64,000 nucleotides of DNA. Origin: Hondaea fermentalgiana. Lineage: Eukaryota; Sar; Bigyra; Thraustochytrida; Thraustochytriidae. Shown here piece after piece: positions 49,675-59,110 of this stretch. Under the pieces are notes generated by a model that was not told the origin of the DNA, did not search any database, and worked only from the letters and a program-made list of their open reading frames with translations. Numbering within the stretch: position 1 is the stretch's first letter; each line of letters opens with the position of its first letter. The stretch lies in contig NPFB01000059.1 of the NCBI GenBank assembly GCA_014084085.1, positions 60,074 through 124,073 of the forward strand, read 5' to 3'. A program made the position numbers and the translations under genes.

Positions 49675-52600
49675 CTATGTATCTTCCATTTCATGACAAG
49701 TTTTACCGGCGTTATTCTTGATCTTGTCATTGGCTCCCGCTCGACGTAGCATGAAAAAAATACGCTTGTGCTCGTACGCCTTTGCGAAATGCATTGCTGT
49801 TTGTCCAGTCATGTTCTGCCAGTCAACGTTCACACCACGATCCAGCAGAACCTGCACATAGTCGTCGTGGCCATTTTGCACAGCCACGTGCAAGAGTGTG
49901 TTACCACAATCGTCGGCAGTGTTGATCTCCAGAGGAATCAGCGTTTCATCTTCGATCGTCTCCACAGTCCCGCTACCTTCACCATCTTCTGGAAAGTGAA
50001 AGACCTTGTTTCCATTCAAAAAGGCCAAAAAGTCGTCTGTTCGGTGCCAGCGACACCGCGAAAACACTGGATGGACGAGTTCTTTCTTGCGTCTTCCCTT
50101 TGCAAGAAAAATGCTCGATGTGGGCGCATCATTGTCCAAGCCGAGAATTTCGCGCATTCGCAGCTTCCAGCGCATAAGGTAGTGCACAGATCCCAGTGCC
50201 GTCGAGACCTCTTTCTCCCGTCGTACCTTGTCCAGCTCATAGCGCAATATCCAGAGCGCAAACCAGCACGCTTCCACATCCAGTAACTCGAATGTGCCGC
50301 TCTCCTGCGCAGTCTTTTCCTTTTCTTCTGCCTTCTCCAAGTGCTCCTCTCTCTCCTCGGCACGGGCCACAAGGTGCTTGAAGTGTCGGATTCGCTCGTG
50401 ATGCGCAGATAGCTGAGCCTCGAGTGCAGACGTTACCGCTTCGGCATCTAACGCGCGCATGGCATCTTCCGCTTGAGTTTCTTGAACCTCCCAAACGGCA
50501 CGCAAACGTCTAAGCGTCAGGTCCCGGTCGCTTCGTACTCCATCTTTTCTGGCAAGTTTCGCGAGACCGCCTTCTGCCCGATCCCAGTCGCTCGCAGAGT
50601 ACACCTCATGTGCGAAGCAAGCCGCGACAAAGTCCTCGCGTTGCACAGTCTCTGCATTAGTACCTCTACGTAAAGCGTCATTCAAAAGTTCCTCGACAGC
50701 AAGCTTGCTCAGTCCCGGATTAACTGCGCGAGTCACGAGCGCAAATTGCGTGTCGGTAAGAATACCGTCGTGAGCCACATCTGCGGCGACAAAGAGGGCA
50801 TGCAGCGTGTCGCGCGTGCGCTGTTTGGCCGTTTGCCAGGCGCTCAGGACGGTCTCGAGCACCTCATCAACGGGCAAAACGTCCAGGGATGTCCCACGCC
50901 TGGCGCCCTTGGGAAGGACAAAGACCTTGGGATTTAGACGCAGAGACTCTGCAAATCTCGAGTGCAAATGTTCCCACAATGCGCTACGCGTTGCCCCGGA
51001 GAGCACCTTTGTCACGCGAGGAAATGCCTCTTCCAGATTCACAAGGTCCACATAGAGCCTACCCGTTTCTTTTTCCTCGATCGGTCCTTGCGGTGTACCT
51101 TCGGGCCCAGGCGCGACCAGAATAGCCATGAGTCGTTCCACGAATGCAATGTCCGTAGCTTCAAGAGCTTCAATCGGAGGTGCCATTTCGACTCCATCGA
51201 GACCAAAATCGGCATGATCGGCCTCGGCATCGGCGACTACGCGCTCGATACCGATCATCCGGCAAAAGAGATCTGCGAGCGCGCACTCTTCACGAGTGGC
51301 ATTGCGCAGGGCATCAAGAAAGTCGACGAGTTTGGGCTCGGCGATCTGGGGAAGCCCGTACTTGCGCGCAAAGAAATTACGAACAAAACTGCGGTAGACG
51401 TCTCTCGAAAGCTGCGCGCCTTCCGATGTTCGCATGGCTGCACCGGCGTCGTCTTGATGGCCATCGCTTCCAGCGCCAGGCCGTTCCTCGAGCATTTGAT
51501 AGATGAGACGTCGCACCGTCTTTAGTGGTGCGCGCTTGGCCTTGTAAGCGACTGGGAGATTGGTCATGAGAGCCATGAATTCCGGAGGCACAAATGGATT
51601 CCCGCGCTCGCTTGGAAGCTTGCGCTTTGTTGTCCAGCCGCCCTTGCACACGGCCCACCGTCGCTTGCAATCACCCGTGGCCGACTTTTGCAGGTAGAGA
51701 TCAGCTTCACTCACTTGAACGCGGGCGTTCCGTGTTCGTACATCTGCGCGAAGTGGACGCACGTGGTTCACGTCGTGCTCGAGCCCTTGAAGTCGGCCTA
51801 GGAGATCGTCGAGAACATTTTGCGAGTCGCCGAGAAGTGCTTTTCGCACTTCTTTCTCCTTTCGTTCGACTTCCTTTTGCTGGCGTTTTCGCACCGTGAT
51901 ACGTTTATCGCGCTGCGCCGACGCTAGAGATGCGCTACTTGGCGAAGAAGCAAGCCCGTGCACGGCGGACATTCGCTGCGACAGTCTTGAGCTTACCTTC
52001 ATGAGCCCCGCGTGTCCAGCGATCGAGCTTTGTTTTCGCTTGCGCGACATGGACTGGAGACCTCTGTCGCGGCTCTTTTTCGTACGCAACGCGGAACCCG
52101 CGAAATCGTCTTCCTTGGGTGGCGCAAATACACGCACGAGCTCTTCCTGCAGTTCGCGATGCCGATCGAGAGCCTCGTCGAGCTCCTTTTGCAAGCGCTC
52201 GTGATCATCGGTGCTTTCCTTTTTCTGCACGTGAGCGTCTTCAACTCTGTGGGCCAAGTCAACAATTTCGCGAACCATGCGGCGATTGACGAGTGCAATG
52301 GTTTTTCGTTTGAGTCGATTTTCCTGCTGGCGCAATTTTTGAATGTCTCCCTCGCGGATCATCATCTTCATCTTTTGATAGTTGAAGCGCGACTCTGTGG
52401 TACGCAGGCGGGCCTGCAGTCGAAGAATCTCACCGCGGGCCTCCTTCTTTTGATGCGAAACGAGCGCATCATGTTGAATGAGCGTTTCACAGAGATCCTT
52501 GTTGAGTTTCTCCTTGGCCACGGACAGCTTTGCCTTTTGTTGCGCACATTTGCGAAGATGCGTCCGTCGCTGCGTGCCCAGGTCACGCAAAAGCTGCAAG

Positions 52601-53535
52601 ACGAGCATCCACAGGTTGGCAAAAACGTCTCCAATGTGGTGACTTGCGGCTCGAGCCTTTTGCACGAGATCTTCCATGCTCAGGGTCAGCACCATGAGAA
52701 CCTCGCCAAATTCCAGCTGAGCCGGACCCTCACTGCGCAGACGAGTCATGACTGTCTCCAACCATGCGGAAAGTCCGGCAGGAAGACCATCTCTTTCGGC
52801 GTCAATTCCTGGCATTCGTGTCGATAACTGCTCTCTTTTACTTGGTGCGAGGCTTGACAACTCTGGAAGCCTCGCTCGTGTGCTCTTGGGCTCTTGACAT
52901 GGTAGTGATTGCTGTGCTGATATCTTCTGCACTTGGTCTTCGGTGTGTGAATACTGTTCAGCAATCAAACGTGCCTGTGCGATGGCAGCATGCTCCTGCG
53001 CCATGACGTGAGCAAGCACACGACGATCGTAGTCGGCCTTTACGGAGCCCATGATTTGCGCGACAGCAGGAGCACTCTCCATGAGTGCCTGCCATGCGAT
53101 ACTGGCCACCTCGACCCTGTCGAGGCCCTCTCGACGGCCTCCTTCTTTTTTCACGGCCCAAATTCGAGACGTAAAGTACCCATGGATTTGATCAAGCTTT
53201 TCAGGCTTTAGTCTTAGAAGTACAGCCTTTTGAGAGGCAAGACCGATACGTCCAGCATCAACGTTCTTGAGCCGGTGCCAGTCTCGATCGAGACTTGCGC
53301 GGCACCTATTTGCGATCCTCGTTTTAGCCTTGGCGACGATTTCTTTGAGAAGGTCCTCCCGCTTTGCCGAGCCCCCATCTTCACGCTCAGAGCCATCGTC
53401 CTCGTCAAGTGCTCCCAGCTTGTGACTCTGCAATGAACTTTTGAGGCACATGGCTTCTTCACGCATGGCTTCGTCCTCGGATAAGTACGCGCTCTTCATG
53501 CCTTGCGCAGCGTTTTCGAAGCGCGCAGCGTGCAT
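49675..53535 (-). CDS. Large coiled-coil protein with C-terminal ankyrin repeats
   Basis: 1286 residues from the first ATG. I do not recognise the full-length family. Most of residues 150-560 and 1090-1150 are charged helix with coiled-coil character (for example LQKELDEALDRHRELQEELV). A middle part (about 650-1050) is mixed and may contain a degenerate EF-hand pair (ALFVAADVAHDGILTDTQF). The last 90 residues are two clear ankyrin units (GNTLLHVAVQNGHDDYVQVLL and GQTAMHFAKAYEHKRIFFML). Long coiled-coil plus ankyrin proteins of this sort are common in protist flagella and cytoskeleton, and its head-to-head partner has the RPQSA motif of ciliary proteins; the link is inference. It converges with the GMC gene. 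Confidence 0.82.
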   Translation of the reverse strand: MHAARFENAAQGMKSAYLSEDEAMREEAMCLKSSLQSHKLGALDEDDGSEREDGGSAKREDLLKEIVAKAKTRIANRCRASLDRDWHRLKNVDAGRIGLASQKAVLLRLKPEKLDQIHGYFTSRIWAVKKEGGRREGLDRVEVASIAWQALMESAPAVAQIMGSVKADYDRRVLAHVMAQEHAAIAQARLIAEQYSHTEDQVQKISAQQSLPCQEPKSTRARLPELSSLAPSKREQLSTRMPGIDAERDGLPAGLSAWLETVMTRLRSEGPAQLEFGEVLMVLTLSMEDLVQKARAASHHIGDVFANLWMLVLQLLRDLGTQRRTHLRKCAQQKAKLSVAKEKLNKDLCETLIQHDALVSHQKKEARGEILRLQARLRTTESRFNYQKMKMMIREGDIQKLRQQENRLKRKTIALVNRRMVREIVDLAHRVEDAHVQKKESTDDHERLQKELDEALDRHRELQEELVRVFAPPKEDDFAGSALRTKKSRDRGLQSMSRKRKQSSIAGHAGLMKVSSRLSQRMSAVHGLASSPSSASLASAQRDKRITVRKRQQKEVERKEKEVRKALLGDSQNVLDDLLGRLQGLEHDVNHVRPLRADVRTRNARVQVSEADLYLQKSATGDCKRRWAVCKGGWTTKRKLPSERGNPFVPPEFMALMTNLPVAYKAKRAPLKTVRRLIYQMLEERPGAGSDGHQDDAGAAMRTSEGAQLSRDVYRSFVRNFFARKYGLPQIAEPKLVDFLDALRNATREECALADLFCRMIGIERVVADAEADHADFGLDGVEMAPPIEALEATDIAFVERLMAILVAPGPEGTPQGPIEEKETGRLYVDLVNLEEAFPRVTKVLSGATRSALWEHLHSRFAESLRLNPKVFVLPKGARRGTSLDVLPVDEVLETVLSAWQTAKQRTRDTLHALFVAADVAHDGILTDTQFALVTRAVNPGLSKLAVEELLNDALRRGTNAETVQREDFVAACFAHEVYSASDWDRAEGGLAKLARKDGVRSDRDLTLRRLRAVWEVQETQAEDAMRALDAEAVTSALEAQLSAHHERIRHFKHLVARAEEREEHLEKAEEKEKTAQESGTFELLDVEACWFALWILRYELDKVRREKEVSTALGSVHYLMRWKLRMREILGLDNDAPTSSIFLAKGRRKKELVHPVFSRCRWHRTDDFLAFLNGNKVFHFPEDGEGSGTVETIEDETLIPLEINTADDCGNTLLHVAVQNGHDDYVQVLLDRGVNVDWQNMTGQTAMHFAKAYEHKRIFFMLRRAGANDKIKNNAGKTCHEMEDT

Positions 53536-53889
53536 CGTGGAGGCCCGCGTCGCGGCGTGCGCTTGTCACCACAATGGCATCCTACTCTGATCGCGTCAAC
53601 TCGAGCGCCATGGAACAGGGTATACCTTCTGTGAGCGCGTCTTGCCTGCAAAGGTCTCGAGTTCGCTCAGCGCGTTGTGTTCAACTTTGTCGGAACGTCC
53701 TAAAGCAAATTAAACGAATTGACATTCCTGGCAGACAAGTCATATTCTTCACTTGTCGATCCGTACGGCGGCTCGGCAAGGCTTATTATTTATGGCCCGG
53801 GCCCGGCCGTGTCGGAGATCGTAACGGCTATCGTTTGACTGCTTTTGGACCAATCTGGGATTCACCGACAGTGTCGGTTTGCGACGGCG
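53536..53889. promoter_or_regulatory. Bidirectional promoter, coiled-coil/ankyrin gene and RPQSA-motif gene
   Basis: 354 bases between two divergent ATGs. It contains a short plus-strand ATG frame at 53574 (MASYSDRVNSSAMEQG, then GT) which might be a tiny spliced gene or an upstream exon. Confidence 0.5.
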
Positions 53890-55062
53890 ATGGGAAGGCA
53901 CGGCACTACAGACGCAGTGCGTGCGATGCGGCAGCGCCCGGGCTCCGCAGGCCTCGTGCGCAGACCGCCCGCCACTTCCGGCAAGCGCGCGCGACCGCAG
54001 AGCGCTTCTGCAGCGCGCGACGCAAGGAGCGCGCACAACAAGGTGGCTGCGGGAGGGGGCACCGCGGCCGTGCGCTCGCGAAGGAGACCTCGGCGGCGGC
54101 CTCAGACTGCACCGGTACGCGGCAAGCGTGGCAAGCGAGATGGGAACCCGGACGACTGGCTCGCCGCTCTGAAGCGGCACGGCCTCCTCGATGAGCCGCT
54201 CGCGTCCGAGCGCGAAGCCGAGCAGAGCATTTCCGCCAAATTTCTGCGCGAAGGCGCCGCGAAACGCCGCGAGCAAGACGAAAAGCTGCTAGAGGACACG
54301 CAACGAGTGCAGGAGCAGTACGAAAAGGCCTGCTTGCTTCGCATGGGGGAGGCAACACGTTTCGCGCAGTTTCTTGGTTTGCGGAAAATTTATAATCCGA
54401 TTCACATTCGTGCCAATGAGACAAGCGGGGCCCCAGGGGCCATCGGAAAGGCCTTTGGACACATGGGCGAGCTGCGTTGCGAGGTTGTTGCCAAAGAGGA
54501 CAGTCATAGTCGCATTATTTCGTGCAGTCTCTTTGATCGTGAATTTGACCGCCTCAAGACCGCATACCAGCGCAAACGCAGGGAGGAAGATCAGGCATCA
54601 GCAGCGTCCACCGCGCTCGCTCTCGCTTCAGCAACTTATGAATCCGGTGACGCATTACCAGGTTCACCCTCTATGGCCTTGGGATCGTCACCCGTCGGGA
54701 CACGGGGCCGTCGAGGTTCATCGGCGGCTGGGCCTCAGCCTCTCAAGAGGCGGGCTTCGCGCAAGACTATTCGTCTGCTTGCAAATCGAGAGGAAGACAC
54801 TTACATGGGCCGTGACCGTCGGGCAAGCGTGCAGGGCCGCAGAAGATCAAGTGTCGGTGGAAGTCCTGGTTTCTCTGGTGTTACTGAGACCGATGCGTCT
54901 GGGTACGACGCGCGTCGCAGCGAAGTGGACAACATCACGATTGAGCTTTGCGCAGTGTTGGAAGAAACCCATCGACTCGACGAAAAGCTACGTGAGCAGC
55001 AGCGTGTTCTCACAGAAAATGGGTGGAACCTTGGTCGACCTCGACCGTTCCAGGATTGGTAA
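53890..55062 (+). CDS. RPQSA-motif basic protein, probably flagellar
   Basis: 390 residues from the ATG at 53890; the longer frame starts at a TTG. The N-terminus is basic with RPGSAG and RPQSA motifs and RPQTAP, short patterns recurrent in ciliary and basal-body proteins. Residues about 80-175 contain charged helix. The middle has two conserved-looking stretches (GEATRFAQFLGLRKIYNPIH and IISCSLFDREFDRLKTAYQR). A Ser/Gly/Arg-rich linker leads to a C-terminal helix (NITIELCAVLEETHRLDEKL). No named domain is recognised. The flagellar guess rests on the motifs and on the paired neighbour. Confidence 0.75.
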   Translation: MGRHGTTDAVRAMRQRPGSAGLVRRPPATSGKRARPQSASAARDARSAHNKVAAGGGTAAVRSRRRPRRRPQTAPVRGKRGKRDGNPDDWLAALKRHGLLDEPLASEREAEQSISAKFLREGAAKRREQDEKLLEDTQRVQEQYEKACLLRMGEATRFAQFLGLRKIYNPIHIRANETSGAPGAIGKAFGHMGELRCEVVAKEDSHSRIISCSLFDREFDRLKTAYQRKRREEDQASAASTALALASATYESGDALPGSPSMALGSSPVGTRGRRGSSAAGPQPLKRRASRKTIRLLANREEDTYMGRDRRASVQGRRRSSVGGSPGFSGVTETDASGYDARRSEVDNITIELCAVLEETHRLDEKLREQQRVLTENGWNLGRPRPFQDW

Positions 55063-55723
55063 TGTGAGCGCCTGTGTTTTTGGTCAAGATTGTTGTGTGA
55101 AAAGAATAGAAACAGAAAAATAAAAATAAAATTTATGTCATGTCCAATGACTCCGAGTCCCACGTGCCAACGACACAGAAAAAGAAACGGCCCGTATAAT
55201 TAATTTGATTCTCAATCATGGCTTTTCTCGGGAGGGACTTTTTCAGAAACAGAAGAATAAGTAAAAATTTACGTCATGTCCAATGACTCCGAGTCCCACG
55301 TGCCAACGACTCGTTGTACACAGGAAAAGCAAAGGCCCGTTTGGCTCCTGCTTTGGAATAATGAATTTTAACGAAACTGAATTGAGGATGCTTGCTACGT
55401 GGTGTCTAACCGGGTGAGTCGTTCCTGTGCGCGCTGAGATGCGTCTCCTCATCGTGAGGCCAAACGTTCTAAACATTCTACAAGTTCTTATCGTGACTTT
55501 TCTCTCACTCTCTCTCGCCAGTCTGGCAGAAGGATTCGACGGGTACGACTCGCTTGAGCTGCAGCGCGTTTTTTTGGACGGAGGAGACCATTGCCAGAAA
55601 GCTAACCTCTCGAGGACGAGCTCGTGTCGCTTCTTCAAATTTCGACTGATCGTACCACAGAGAAAAGCAGAACAGCAGAGCAGAGCAGCGCAGAGTCGTG
55701 ATCTCCATCGCAACAAGAAAAAC
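55063..55723. other. Intergenic region upstream of the PDI-like gene
   Basis: About 660 bases; the left half is a duplicated segment (55112-55339). The part before the PDI-like start is a purine-rich leader. No additional gene seen. Confidence 0.5.
55112..55339. repeat. Direct repeat of about 80 bp, 136-bp period
   Basis: Two copies (about 55112-55195 and 55246-55339) share a near-identical core: GTCATGTCCAATGACTCC followed by GAGTCCCACGTGCCAACGAC, flanked by similar A-rich sequence and GGCCCGT. The core contains CACGTG. It lies right after the RPQSA gene stop, so it may be a duplicated transcript end. Confidence 0.85.
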
Positions 55724-56552
55724 ATGATGAGCCGGACTCTTGCCCTCGTCGCTGCCGTGCTGGTGGCCGCGGCGACGCTCCCGGGCGCAGCGCGCGCGGA
55801 CGATGTGGTGTCCCTGACACCGAGCAACTTTGACGACATTGTGGTGAACTCGGGCAAGAACACCTTTGTGAAGTTCTTTGCGCCGTGGTGGTAAGTCGGA
55901 AGCGCTCTCAGAAGACGACGACAACGTCGACAACGAGAATGACAACGTCGAAAACAACAACGAAAACGACGACGATGAGAATGACAACGTCGACAACAAC
56001 ATCGAAAACGACGACGATGATTTCTTCTTCTTTGTCTTTTGATAAACACCGAGACTGACACGCTGGCTGATCTCTGCGCTTTGACGATCTTTTCTTGAAC
56101 TGTTGGCAATGAATAGCGGCCACTGCAAGCGCATGGCGCCAGACTATGTCTCGCTCGCCAAAGAGTACAAGGACTCGGGCTCGGTGACGATCGCCGAGGT
56201 TGACTGCACGGCCCACCAGAGCCTCTGCACGGAGCACGGCGTGACCGGATTCCCGACGCTCAAGTCCTTTATGGGAACCAAGGAGGGCGAAAAGTACGGT
56301 AGTGGACGCAGTCTGGACGCGATGCGTACCCACGTCGAGGAGAACCTCGACAAGGGTTGCCAGATCTCGAACCTCGAAAGCTGCTCGGAGAAGGAACAGA
56401 ACTACCACACCAAGTGGGCTGCCAAGACTGCTGAGGACGTCTCCAAGGAGATCGAGCGCCTCAAGGGCATGACCTCCAAGACCATGAAGGCCGACCTCAA
56501 GGAGTGGCTCAACTCCCGCATCAGCCTCCTCACCCAGCTCTCCGCCGCCTGA
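55724..56552 (+). CDS. Protein disulfide isomerase-like protein with a single thioredoxin domain
   Basis: Two exons, 55724-55890 and 56117-56552, give 200 residues. The donor is GTAAGT, the acceptor is ATAG, and the intron (226 bases) splits the codon of the first active-site Cys: TG/C, rebuilding FFAPWCGHCKRMAPDY. A signal peptide is clear (MMSRTLALVAAVLVAAATLPGAARA). The thioredoxin fold continues with VDCTAHQSLCTEHGVTGFPT (cis-Pro) and LKSFMG. The C-terminal about 60 residues are helical and end LLTQLSAA, with the KEIERLKGM pattern of an ERp29/ERp38 D domain. It would catalyse disulfide formation in the ER; there is no KDEL-like signal, so retention is by other means or it is secreted. Confidence 0.93.
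55935..56018. repeat. 42-bp tandem repeat inside the PDI-like intron
   Basis: Two copies starting GAGAATGACAACGTCGA at about 55935 and 55977, each ending in GACGACGAT-type triplets. The whole intron middle is GAC/AAC-rich. Confidence 0.8.
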
Positions 56553-57068
56553 TCCTCCTTTAGTCTCCCTCTTGCATCGGACCTGCTCACATCAAATAAA
56601 GCTCTTTACTTATCCACCGCGCCCTTGTCCTCTTGGCCTCTCTCTTGGCGCCGCTGCACGCGCAAGGGCGAGGCCCCCCATTCCTGACTTGCCGCCGCGC
56701 TATAGTCCACTTGCCATAGCGCACTTGCAGGCGCGGGCACTAGCCGCGGCAACGAGCGCGCGAGCGGCTGAGTCAGACTCCGATCGTCCGCGCCTGCACG
56801 CGCGAGCAGACTCCGCGCGCGTGCGCTCGGGAAGCCCGGCCCGCCCCCCGCGCGCTCGCCCTCGCGCAGAGCGCGCCCGCCGCGCCGGCCGCGACCAGGA
56901 CCGCGTCGAACGGCGCCACGCGGGCACGAGGCCGCGCCGCGCCACGCCAGGCGAACAGCGGGCGAGCCGCGCCGCGCAGCCTGGCGTAGCGCAGCGCCGC
57001 GCCGCGACGAAGACTGGGCGGCTGGGCGGCTGCAACGCCCGACCGCTCGCGCGCAGCGGTGAGGCAAG
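56553..57068. other. Promoter region of SRP54
   Basis: About 515 bases. A likely PDI-like transcript end (AATAAA at about 56594) is followed by very GC-rich sequence up to the SRP54 start. No gene seen. Confidence 0.5.
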
Positions 57069-58667
57069 ATGGTCCTCCAGGAGCTGGGGTCCAAGATCAA
57101 TGGGGCCCTCAGCAAGCTCAACACGGCCTCGGTGGTCGATGAGGCCGCCGTGGACTCGGTGCTCAAGGAGATTGCGGGCGCGCTGCTCATGTCTGATGTG
57201 AATGTGCGCACCGTAGCGGAAATGCGCACCAATATCAAGCGTGAGGTTATGCAGGATAGCATCCGCGCCGGGTCAACGAGCAAGGCCAAGCAGATCCGAA
57301 ACGCTGTGTTCAACGAGCTGGTGCGCCTCCTTTCGCCCGATGTCGACGCGTACCGGCCAGTCAAGGGCAAGGCCAACGTGTTCATGTTTGTCGGTCTCCA
57401 GGGCTCGGGTAAGACGACCTCGATTGCAAAGTTTGCCAACTATTGGGCACGCAAAGGCTGGAAGACAGCCATGGTTTGCTGTGACACCTTTCGAGCAGGC
57501 GCCTTGGATCAAATGAAGCAAAACGCCATCAAGCTGCGCATTCCCTACTTTGGCAACCCGCTCGAAGCAGATCCCGTCAAGCTCGCCGAGGAAGGTACCA
57601 AGCATTTTCGCGATGAGGGGTACGAGATCATTCTCGTCGATACCTCGGGCCGGCACCAGCAAGAGGCCGAGCTCTTTGAGGAAATGGAGCAGGTCATGGA
57701 CGTTGTGGAGCCGGACGAGGTCATCTTTGTCATGGACTCTACGATCGGTCAGGCAGTTGCCGACCAGGCGAGCGCTTTTAAGAAGAGCGTCCCAGTCGGC
57801 TCGGTCATCATTACCAAGCTCGACGGTCACGCCAAGGGTGGTGGTGCGCTGTCGGCCGTAGCGGCGACGAACGCACCCATTACCTTTATCGGTACAGGTG
57901 AGCACTTTGACGAGATGGAGCGCTTCGACGCGCGGTCCTTTGTGAGCCGTCTCATGGGACTTGGTGATATGCGTGGCTTCATGGAGAAGCTCGCGGACAG
58001 CAAGGCCCTGGAAAAGTCTCCCGAGATGATGGAGCGCTTGCAAAAGGGTCAGTTCACGCTGCGTGATTTACGCGATCAGTTTAAAACGATTCTCAACATG
58101 GGTAGCCTTGGACAGCTGGTGAGCATGATTCCCGGTCTCTCGCAAATGATGCAGGGCCAGGACCCGACCGCGGCGCAAAAGAACATTGAGGGGTTTATGA
58201 ACTGCTTTGACTCCATGACTGAGGACGAGCTCGATGGCATTTACCGCACGCGGATTCCGGATCCCAAATTGCCGGGCAAGTACACGTATGTTTACGAGAA
58301 GCAGATCTCGGAGTCGCGGTTGCGACGCATTGCCAAGGGTGCGGGGGTCCCCTTGCAACGTCTCTACCTTCTCATTCAGCAGCACAAACAGTTTGAGGGC
58401 ATGGTCGGCAAACTTGGCAAGAAGGGTCTCATGAATGATCAGCGCATGCAGCAGCAGATGCAACGCAACCCAAATCAGCTCATGCAGCAACTTCAAAGTT
58501 CGATGGACCCGCGCATGCTTCAGCAAATGGGTGGCATGGGCAACATGATGGAGATGTTCAAGGGTATGACCGAGGGAGGCGGCATGGCAGATATGATGAA
58601 GCAAATGGGACTTGGCGGCGGTCTCCCGGGCGGGCCCGGTGCCGGTCGAGGCGGCCGAAGGCGCTAA
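57069..58667 (+). CDS. SRP54: Signal recognition particle 54 kDa GTPase
   Basis: 532 residues from the first ATG; the family is about 500. SRP54 binds signal sequences and SRP RNA and docks the ribosome at the ER. The N domain (1-90, [17 protein letters not shown]) is followed by the G domain with [18 protein letters not shown] (P-loop), [35 protein letters not shown] and the [10 protein letters not shown] closing loop. The M domain (from about 325) is Met-rich with SRVSR-like [14 protein letters not shown] and a Met/Gln/Gly tail of about 70 residues. All GTPase motifs are intact. Confidence 0.97.
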   Translation: MVLQELGSKINGALSKLNTASVVDEAAVDSVLKEIAGALLMSDVNVRTVAEMRTNIKREVMQDSIRAGSTSKAKQIRNAVFNELVRLLSPDVDAYRPVKGKANVFMFVGLQGSGKTTSIAKFANYWARKGWKTAMVCCDTFRAGALDQMKQNAIKLRIPYFGNPLEADPVKLAEEGTKHFRDEGYEIILVDTSGRHQQEAELFEEMEQVMDVVEPDEVIFVMDSTIGQAVADQASAFKKSVPVGSVIITKLDGHAKGGGALSAVAATNAPITFIGTGEHFDEMERFDARSFVSRLMGLGDMRGFMEKLADSKALEKSPEMMERLQKGQFTLRDLRDQFKTILNMGSLGQLVSMIPGLSQMMQGQDPTAAQKNIEGFMNCFDSMTEDELDGIYRTRIPDPKLPGKYTYVYEKQISESRLRRIAKGAGVPLQRLYLLIQQHKQFEGMVGKLGKKGLMNDQRMQQQMQRNPNQLMQQLQSSMDPRMLQQMGGMGNMMEMFKGMTEGGGMADMMKQMGLGGGLPGGPGAGRGGRRR

Positions 58668-59110
58668 ACGAGGACGGCGCGCTTCTTGCTCCGTATGCAA
58701 TGGCGAGACCAAGATGCAAACATTGTCTTGTTGTTCCTGGGTCCTTGGCATTCATTCGATTTCCCTTTTCCGCTCCACTTGCCAGCAAACGCGCAGTACA
58801 CTTTTATCATGAACAAACGAATTTTACAATTCTTTGCTGCATCGAAAATGAAAAAGAGAATCTTGAAAGGAGAAGAAGAAAAAAGGGAAGATGTGTTGCC
58901 TTTGGAAAAAAGAAGAAAGCAGATTTCAAGATCGGACCCCTATAAACTTTTTTGGAAAAACATGTACCCTTTGAAGGGCCGTTGCCGTTCGAATGGATGT
59001 ACTGCCTGATTCAACCACTTCTTTGCTAGCCCTTCCTACGCCATGAAACAAACGCATGCGTTTCGACATCCCGTGTCTCATCTACTTATTTTTTCTCAAC
59101 GAAAATCGAA
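58668..59110. other. Convergent 3' region
   Basis: 443 bases between the SRP54 and MLH1 stops, AT-richer with A/G tracts at about 58840-58920. No gene seen. Confidence 0.55.
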
